From NCBI GenBank assembly GCA_025201865.1, contig MU602847.1:8776-21172 (forward strand): DNA of 12,397 nucleotides, given 5' to 3'. The stretch comes from Ramicandelaber brevisporus (Eukaryota > Kickxellomycota > Ramicandelaberales > Ramicandelaberaceae). Shown here piece after piece: positions 7,020 to 12,397 of the stretch (positions are counted from its first letter, which is position 1; each line of letters opens with the position of its first letter). The notes beneath the pieces were generated by a model. It was not told where the DNA came from. It searched no databases and saw nothing but the letters and a program-made list of their open reading frames with translations. Made by a program: the position numbers and the translations under genes.

Positions 7020-10000
7020 ATGCAAAGTGCAAACTCAATGACCTTGCTGCCAAGTCAGGCTTCTCTAGCTAGTCCCCGTAAAAAGTCGTGCTTTATGCGC
7101 TTGGAGCAGCTGATCAAAGAGACTCCATTTGGCCAGTCTGTCAGCAGTATTCGGCCAGTCGAAGGTACCAAAACTCTCCAGCAGCAGCTGATACTGGTGG
7201 GCACAATCAAATCAACTGCGGAGAATTGGCACGGAAAGTACACGACAGCATCCACAGCATCCACAGCATCCACAGCATCTACAGCATCCACATCATCTAC
7301 AGCGGCTTCGTTGAACAAGTCTGGTATCAATGCGAGTGAAAGTGAAGAGAAGGCAAAAGAGAAGACTGTGTTCATACCAGCTGGATCATTGTATTTTGAC
7401 GATGGATCATATGCCATTCGCTGCCACGCTTTGCAGATGCCTGATGGATGGCTCAACACTAAAAGCAAAGTGCTGTTGAAGCACTGGCGATATGTCGCAC
7501 CGCCTGTTCAATTCGCTGCAAGTGACGGCCCATTGGAGGCGAGCTCGACATGCTGGGCATATCTGGAAGTACTTGGTCCTCCAGAGGATGTCACAGTATT
7601 GTCTGGTAGTGCTACTATGGCCACTTCGCAAGAGACACTAGCATCGTTTGTTTGCGAGCCCAAGAATTGGATCAATGCACCTGCAATGTATTCGCCTGGT
7701 GACGACAATAGACTACAACCTGGCTCAACATTCAGCTTTCTCGCGCGCATTCAGGCAGTGTCATCCATGTTCTGGAATGCAACCGGGATGCCATTCTTTG
7801 TCACCACGGTCCGTGTACTTTCTCGGGCAGCTATATCAAGTGGTGATGATAATGGTAGTGTTGGGAAACTCTATATTGAATCTGGCGATGAAGTGCCCAG
7901 TCAACGAGTGTTGTTGATGATTCGTGGCCAAACGTCAATCGAACGCCATGCGTTATTGGTAGTTGGTGGATGTTATCTGTTCCGTGATATACTCTTGAGT
8001 GCTGTTTACGATGATGATATACGATTGATTTGTGACGATAAGATGCTGATGAATACGGTCGAGCCTTCTAATGATACAATTGCAGCAGAGACAGTTCCAG
8101 ATGCAGATCCAGTCATGGCACAGCAGCTTCAGCAATCCATAGTGAAAGTCGGTTTGCCGCGAGGCAAGTGCAGGCTCAAAGTGAACAAGGATCCGTTCTC
8201 GTATTGTGGCACAATCACTAGTGTACTGGACCGCTCTCTTGGTATATTTGTGCTTGATGGCGCTCACATTCTGACATTAGTGCATGCATCACCATCATCG
8301 CTTGGATACACACCATTCAGTGCGTTTCACTGTGGTACAGTTGTTCGGCTGGACAATGCACACGCGATTGTGCTCACAGGCAGCAGTGGCCGCAGCAGAT
8401 ACAGTGACAGGCGTGAGGCGTACTTGGCATTAACCGGCTGGCATTTCCCATTGTTTGCTCTTCCTCATCTTCAAGGCAGTCTCGGTGGCAATCAAGATGA
8501 TGTCGAAGCGGCGATTCCACGGAACTTGGTTGTTCTCGCAGCATGTTTGACTACGAGTCTACGCGTCGTCAAATTTGCACCACGGGGGCAGCGGCAGTTG
8601 CTTAGCGACTATTCCATGTTCCCTCACGCCAATCCAGTTCCGCACTCAGTTCGCACATCCATTGACGGCGGCATTCAAACAATATTCTTTACTGAAATCC
8701 GTGCTCGTTTGGCATTCGCGCTGCCCAAAGTATTCGGCACACATCCAACCATTGACCTCGCGGACAGCACAGCACAAGCTGCGCTCACCATCATGCAGAA
8801 GGCAGCCCATCCGTTTGCTCACGCGTTTGCAGCAGAAGTACCCACTGCAGATCCAACTACATCAGCATCATCGACTCCATCGACAGGCGCTGTTGTACCG
8901 AAGCCACTCTCAGACTGCAGCGAAGTCTTTGACATACTCAGCTCCCATCCCAAAAAATGCTTTGCCATTCCGAGCAGTCATGCTGTACTCCCGCGTATCA
9001 TTTCAGCCAAGGAGCTTACATCAGCTCTTCGTGAACACGTTGCTGCACCTACCCGTAGCTCTGATCACTCTGTTTCGTCGATTACGTATGGCTCAGCATC
9101 GTTGAGTACGACAATTATACAGCCGAGTGAGCTCGATATCAAAGGTGAAGTTTTCTTGATTGGCGTGCTTCGAGGATCTCGCAATGGCGTTGGCTATGCA
9201 CTTTGGGATGGCGATTCATGCTCGATACCAATTGTAATTGAACCATCTGCGGGAGACAACAGCAAATCGCATCCAGAATCAGAATCAATACAGCTCGAGC
9301 AGCTTGGACATGTTTGGGCCATTACAAATTTTGTAATTGTCATTGAGAATGTTGATCGATCCGCTCTGTCTTCCCATAACAATCAGTCCGCAGAAGCTAC
9401 TCCAGAGCACGCGACACCTTTGCATAAGATGTACATTTATGCTCAGTTTGCAGACTGCATTCTCCTTGCTCAACTCTCAATCGACCGCAGTGGTACAGCG
9501 CTCACACAGGCAGCAATGAAGTCCCATCTAGACCAAAACAATAGTTCTGCACTACTTCTACTGCATGTCACCAATGTTGCCTCTCCGCGGCTGCAGCGCG
9601 CTCCAGGTAATCAGCAATCACGCCTGGCTTGCTCGATATCTGGTCTCTCATTTATCATCAATCAGGGCAAGCATGTGGGCAGCAGCAACTTGAATTGGTC
9701 ACTGAGCAGTCCTCTCAACACCAGTGTTCTTGTTGTTGGTGATGCGCTGCGCACTGTCCCTGCTTGTCGACTTGGCGAGTTGTACGTGCTGCGAGTGGTC
9801 AAAACAGCCGATGCCCAGCTACCTTCTGACTCTTCAATTATGACCGAAATGAAGTCGCCAGGCACTAGTGCTGGATATCGCACACTCGCCATCACTCGTG
9901 AAAGTGACATTACTCGTGTGACAGCTTCCTCCACTCTGTTTCCAACTACAATCTTGAGTTCTTCGGCAAGCAATGTATCGACGGCAAGATTACCACTCCA

Positions 10001-11729
10001 GCTGACCATTGATGATGACTCTCATTTCCTCTTGACTGAGTGCTGTCGCAAATCATCCGCCAGCTCAAAGGCAGTTTCACCAAGCGAAGCAGCATGCTTA
10101 CCCGTAAACTCTGTGGGCAGCAGTGGCCGAGCTGGTCGGTTGGTTGATGTTTGTGGCGTCATTATCCACAAGGACATTTTCACCAAGCGCCGCGAATGGA
10201 TTAACCAAGCCGATTTCCCGCCAAGCTGGCACATGGATCATCTCACAAGAGCCGGCTCTGACCAGAAACCAAAAGATTCCGCAGCTTCTGCCGCTGCGAT
10301 TCGTTTCTCCAGTCACGGCGTTGGACTTGGTGTGCCAGCTGCTGCGCTGGTTGTGAAGCTGTGTGATGCCAGTGATTGCGTGGATGGCGATGACGGTAGT
10401 GGAGAAGCTGTTCAGATTGTCAATTTGGATGCAGATACTCATGTCTTTCAGCCTGGATTGCTGCGTGGCACGCGAGTCTTGTTCAGAAATCTGGAGTTTC
10501 GTGGCATTCGTGACAACGGCCAGCTGTCTCTTGGCTTCAATATCCTGTCATCTGTTCACATTCAGCCTGCTCTACCTGCATCTGAACCAACTACCACTTC
10601 AGCAACAACAAAAACAACAGCAAAAACAACAACGACAGCGAATGATAATGCCGCCAATTTGCTCACTAGTAGATCACTGAACAGCATGTATCCTCGACCG
10701 ATGTACTTGAGCGAACTGCTGCGCATTGTACCGTCAGATTCATCAGCTAAGCAGCCGGTCAAACTGCTGCTCAAAAATGTCACAATCACTCGCATTGAAC
10801 AGCTCATTTTGACACTACGATGCTCATTTTGTGGTGGCAATCCAGATAGCAGTGGCGACATTAATGGCGGCAAATTTTACATGTTTACTCATCCAAAACT
10901 ACCACTGTGTAAATGTGTGTCCAAATCGAACAGCAGTTTAGACGCTGACACTCAACAACTCTCGTCGACTTTATCATCTCCAATGACGTCCTTCAAGTGT
11001 GCCGCCAAATTTGACATCTCTGATGGCACAGCAACTGCTCGGCTGTCCATAAATGTATTCGAACACCTCCGTACGCTTTTGGATATTGACAGTGGCAACA
11101 ACAGTGGGCTTGATTTAGACTGGCTGTTGATGGCGGCACAAAAGTGTGGAGGAACTTTTGTGTACAATGACAGTTTGTCTCATATTGGTGGCAGTGGTGG
11201 TGGTAGTGGTGGTGGTGGTAGTGGTGGTGGTGGCAGTGCAGCTACGGCGGCGGGCATGATACGTGCACCCAGTGACCTCGTTTCATCGCCGAGCCATTCT
11301 CACACCTCACATGTTGCATCGCCTGCGCTATTGCCCTCTGTCTCTCCAACAACATCAATAGACCAAAATAGCAGCGGCAGAGGAGACGGTGTGGACTTTA
11401 ACTTTTCACGCTTCTGTCGAGAGCGCATCTTGTGTCGCAGTAATAGCCGCAGTGGTAGTGGTAGCAGCAGTGGCAGCAGTGGCAGCGGTAGTAGCCATCA
11501 CTTCAATGTTGTTGCCATTCAGGTGTCTGGACCGGGCAGTACTTCGATGGCATTGGGCGATGGCAAAGAGTTTTTACGGCCAATTGCGGTTCATCCAAGT
11601 ACGGAAAGTGGCAACAATGCAAATGATGGCGAGATGACGAGAAGAGGCGGTGGCAACGCCGGTGGAGAGATACGAACATGGCTGAGACAGCGCATTGTGC
11701 TGAGCTGTCTCAGTCTGGAGAATGCTTGA
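7020..11729 (+). CDS. CTC1: CTC1, large subunit of the CST telomere replication complex
   Basis: This 1569-aa single-exon protein aligns with human CTC1 (about 1217 aa) in order along its length. OB-A (about 51-165): QQQLILVGTI, then GSLYFDDG and HWRYVAPP. A middle OB fold (about 390-452): SYCGTITSVL and LDGAHILTLV. Another fold (about 707-742) opens VFLIGVLRGS, followed by KMYIYAQFADCILL (803-816). Near the C-terminus come RVLFRNLEFR, then PRPMYLSELL (1225-1234), a Cys cluster resembling a zinc ribbon (C1268, C1271, C1297, C1299, C1327), DGTATARLSI (1335-1344) and a closing RIVLSCLSL. CTC1 with STN1 and TEN1 binds single-stranded telomeric DNA and recruits polymerase alpha-primase for C-strand fill-in. 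Oddities: a Thr-Ala-Ser repeat inserted in OB-A, and Gly/Ser linkers at 1390-1406 and about 1470-1490. The ATG at 7020 (A at -3) is preferred; an ATG at 6960 would add a Phe-rich stretch. Paralogue RPA1 is less likely given the length and motifs. Confidence 0.85.
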   Translation: MQSANSMTLLPSQASLASPRKKSCFMRLEQLIKETPFGQSVSSIRPVEGTKTLQQQLILVGTIKSTAENWHGKYTTASTASTASTASTASTSSTAASLNKSGINASESEEKAKEKTVFIPAGSLYFDDGSYAIRCHALQMPDGWLNTKSKVLLKHWRYVAPPVQFAASDGPLEASSTCWAYLEVLGPPEDVTVLSGSATMATSQETLASFVCEPKNWINAPAMYSPGDDNRLQPGSTFSFLARIQAVSSMFWNATGMPFFVTTVRVLSRAAISSGDDNGSVGKLYIESGDEVPSQRVLLMIRGQTSIERHALLVVGGCYLFRDILLSAVYDDDIRLICDDKMLMNTVEPSNDTIAAETVPDADPVMAQQLQQSIVKVGLPRGKCRLKVNKDPFSYCGTITSVLDRSLGIFVLDGAHILTLVHASPSSLGYTPFSAFHCGTVVRLDNAHAIVLTGSSGRSRYSDRREAYLALTGWHFPLFALPHLQGSLGGNQDDVEAAIPRNLVVLAACLTTSLRVVKFAPRGQRQLLSDYSMFPHANPVPHSVRTSIDGGIQTIFFTEIRARLAFALPKVFGTHPTIDLADSTAQAALTIMQKAAHPFAHAFAAEVPTADPTTSASSTPSTGAVVPKPLSDCSEVFDILSSHPKKCFAIPSSHAVLPRIISAKELTSALREHVAAPTRSSDHSVSSITYGSASLSTTIIQPSELDIKGEVFLIGVLRGSRNGVGYALWDGDSCSIPIVIEPSAGDNSKSHPESESIQLEQLGHVWAITNFVIVIENVDRSALSSHNNQSAEATPEHATPLHKMYIYAQFADCILLAQLSIDRSGTALTQAAMKSHLDQNNSSALLLLHVTNVASPRLQRAPGNQQSRLACSISGLSFIINQGKHVGSSNLNWSLSSPLNTSVLVVGDALRTVPACRLGELYVLRVVKTADAQLPSDSSIMTEMKSPGTSAGYRTLAITRESDITRVTASSTLFPTTILSSSASNVSTARLPLQLTIDDDSHFLLTECCRKSSASSKAVSPSEAACLPVNSVGSSGRAGRLVDVCGVIIHKDIFTKRREWINQADFPPSWHMDHLTRAGSDQKPKDSAASAAAIRFSSHGVGLGVPAAALVVKLCDASDCVDGDDGSGEAVQIVNLDADTHVFQPGLLRGTRVLFRNLEFRGIRDNGQLSLGFNILSSVHIQPALPASEPTTTSATTKTTAKTTTTANDNAANLLTSRSLNSMYPRPMYLSELLRIVPSDSSAKQPVKLLLKNVTITRIEQLILTLRCSFCGGNPDSSGDINGGKFYMFTHPKLPLCKCVSKSNSSLDADTQQLSSTLSSPMTSFKCAAKFDISDGTATARLSINVFEHLRTLLDIDSGNNSGLDLDWLLMAAQKCGGTFVYNDSLSHIGGSGGGSGGGGSGGGGSAATAAGMIRAPSDLVSSPSHSHTSHVASPALLPSVSPTTSIDQNSSGRGDGVDFNFSRFCRERILCRSNSRSGSGSSSGSSGSGSSHHFNVVAIQVSGPGSTSMALGDGKEFLRPIAVHPSTESGNNANDGEMTRRGGGNAGGEIRTWLRQRIVLSCLSLENA
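7245..7298. repeat. 9-bp in-frame tandem repeat (Thr-Ala-Ser) inside CTC1
   Basis: Six copies of ACAGCATCC or close variants run in frame and encode Thr-Ala-Ser from residue 76. The fourth copy ends in T and the sixth is ACATCATCT. The repeat lies in a low-complexity insert between two strands of the first OB fold, where loop length should be tolerated. Confidence 0.9.
11187..11237. repeat. GGT/AGT repeats encoding a Gly-Ser linker in CTC1
   Basis: Residues 1390-1406 are only Gly and Ser in a GGGS/GGGGS pattern, coded almost entirely by GGT and AGT. They are followed by an Ala-rich and then a Ser/Pro/His-rich stretch. They fall in the last domain region, between the DGTATARLSI strand and the C-terminal RIVLSCLSL strand. 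The insert is absent from human CTC1 as I recall it. Confidence 0.85.
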
Positions 11730-11885
11730 TATACATCAAAATACTCAGCTTACTCTCCTACTACTCCCTTCAACATACACACACACTAACACACACGTAC
11801 GTACTTGTCTTTTGTCACTAATCGCTATTCACTACTCCCCTTCCTCCTCCTCTCAACTTTAGTAATCACTATCCGCATTCATCTA
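11730..11885 (+). promoter_or_regulatory. CT- and CA-rich intergenic region before the small secreted-protein gene
   Basis: This 156-bp spacer holds the 3' end of CTC1 and the likely promoter of the next gene. It contains a CA-rich run (about 11771-11796) and a strong pyrimidine tract (about 11826-11860) shortly before the downstream start codon, as in many fungal promoters. No AATAAA is seen for CTC1. Confidence 0.4.
11797..11862 (+). other. Possible 66-nt 5'-UTR intron
   Basis: GTACGT at 11797 would be a strong donor. CACTAAT at 11816-11822 resembles a branch site. A pyrimidine-rich run ends in TTTAG at 11858-11862. Size and parts fit a short fungal intron lying in the leader of the small downstream gene. 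Joining it to the open frame that starts at 11722 gives an immediate TAA, so a coding role is unlikely. Chance occurrence in a CT-rich promoter is a real alternative. Confidence 0.25.
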
Positions 11886-12221
11886 ATGAACTTAATCAAA
11901 TTATATATGAACATTCTTGCAATATTTATTCTTACTGCGTCCATCTGCTCTTCGGCTGTAGTAAATGGCATGGTGATTGGGTACTACATCCAGCCATCGC
12001 TCCCAGATCCTTCGCATCACGTTGGTGACTGCAGCATCGACAGCCAGGCATCGCCTCCCGGTGTGATCAACATTGAGAAATCCCATCACTTTGACTGTTC
12101 TTATACAGTCGGCTCGCTCTGGCTGTTCTGCGTGGGCATGAACTCTGCAATGTTGTATTCGGCCGAATCTGGTGCGCGCGAACGCTGCGAGACTATGTAT
12201 AGCGGCTCTTGGACCAACTGA
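11886..12221 (+). CDS. Small predicted secreted cysteine-containing protein, unrecognised
   Basis: This 111-aa protein has a hydrophobic N-terminus (about 9-20) ending in CSSA, a plausible signal peptidase site after A24. The mature part is about 87 residues with four Cys (C49, C71, C82, C101), enough for two disulfides, and no further clear membrane segment apart from a mildly hydrophobic patch (SLWLFCVGM, 77-85). I recognise no family. The start is chosen as the first ATG in frame; a second at 11907 would give 104 aa and still leave a signal peptide. Neither has a purine at -3. The upstream pyrimidine tract supports a transcribed gene. Effector, structural secreted peptide or a lineage-specific orphan are all possible; an exon of a larger spliced gene cannot be excluded. 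Confidence 0.5.
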   Translation: MNLIKLYMNILAIFILTASICSSAVVNGMVIGYYIQPSLPDPSHHVGDCSIDSQASPPGVINIEKSHHFDCSYTVGSLWLFCVGMNSAMLYSAESGARERCETMYSGSWTN

Positions 12222-12250
12222 TTCTCCTTCTTTGAATCAATTGAAAGTGT

Positions 12251-12256
12251 ATTAAA
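12251..12256 (+). terminator. Candidate ATTAAA polyadenylation signal
   Basis: ATTAAA, a common variant of the canonical hexamer, lies 30 bases past the stop of the small secreted-protein gene, in an AT-rich 3' region. Weak evidence taken alone. Confidence 0.3.
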
Positions 12257-12320
12257 TGGAGAAGGAGATGTTCATCTAAAATATATAAGAAAATATACTA
12301 AAAACTTACAAGAACTTGAT

Positions 12321-12345
12321 ATGATATGACATGACATGACATGAC
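12321..12345. repeat. (ATGAC)n pentanucleotide microsatellite
   Basis: Four perfect tandem ATGAC units (12326-12345) are preceded by one ATGAT unit. The repeat lies in the AT-rich sequence after the last gene. No gene is visible in 12222-12397. Confidence 0.85.
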
Positions 12346-12397
12346 AGTGTATAGAGATGTAGCATGATTAGTAGCGGGGTTTGAAAGAGATTGGGTT

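Noticed and set aside
7245-7298. Repeat array as CRISPR or mobile element
   Set aside because: The 9-bp units are contiguous, without spacers, in frame, and lie inside a conserved gene.
8575-9105. 176-aa frame inside CTC1
   Set aside because: It is in another frame of a gene whose own frame aligns with CTC1 on both sides; composition is His/Gln/Leu/Arg-rich, typical of a shadow frame.

Overview
The window looks like nuclear DNA from a fungus, most plausibly an early-diverging zoosporic (chytrid-like) lineage. Three things point that way. It carries an ICE2-type ER membrane protein, a family known from fungi. It carries a recognisable CTC1, the large CST subunit of animals and plants, rather than the short Cdc13 of budding yeasts. 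It also carries a large cAMP-receptor/Git3-like seven-helix receptor. The fungal assignment is reasonably firm; the lineage is inference. The main genes read as single uninterrupted exons in the standard code, and pyrimidine-rich tracts precede at least two of them, as in many fungal promoters.

Layout: 1-1056 has no convincing gene. It holds short direct repeats and a striking 360-bp stretch with about 6% A on the + strand, then the PET117 promoter with a short upstream ORF. 1057-1317 (+) encodes PET117, a small cytochrome c oxidase assembly factor. 1318-1493 is a convergent spacer with purine-rich microsatellites. 1494-5123 (-) encodes a 1209-aa receptor with a signal peptide, a Ser/Thr-rich ectodomain, seven helices, polyglutamine runs and a tail of about 680 residues. 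5124-5674 is its promoter and the 3' region of the next gene. 5675-6931 (-) encodes the ICE2-like protein. 6932-7019 is an 88-bp divergent promoter. 7020-11729 (+) encodes a 1569-aa CTC1 telomere-replication subunit. 11886-12221 (+) encodes a small predicted secreted cysteine-containing orphan, followed by an AT-rich 3' region with an (ATGAC)n microsatellite.

The genes do not form one pathway; this is ordinary eukaryotic gene packing (convergent PET117/receptor, tandem ICE2/receptor, divergent ICE2/CTC1). The most notable items are the fungal CTC1, which keeps human-like motifs from OB-A to the extreme C-terminus; the receptor tail with five PKA-type sites; and the unrecognised secreted peptide. 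I see no CRISPR array, transposon, rRNA or tRNA.
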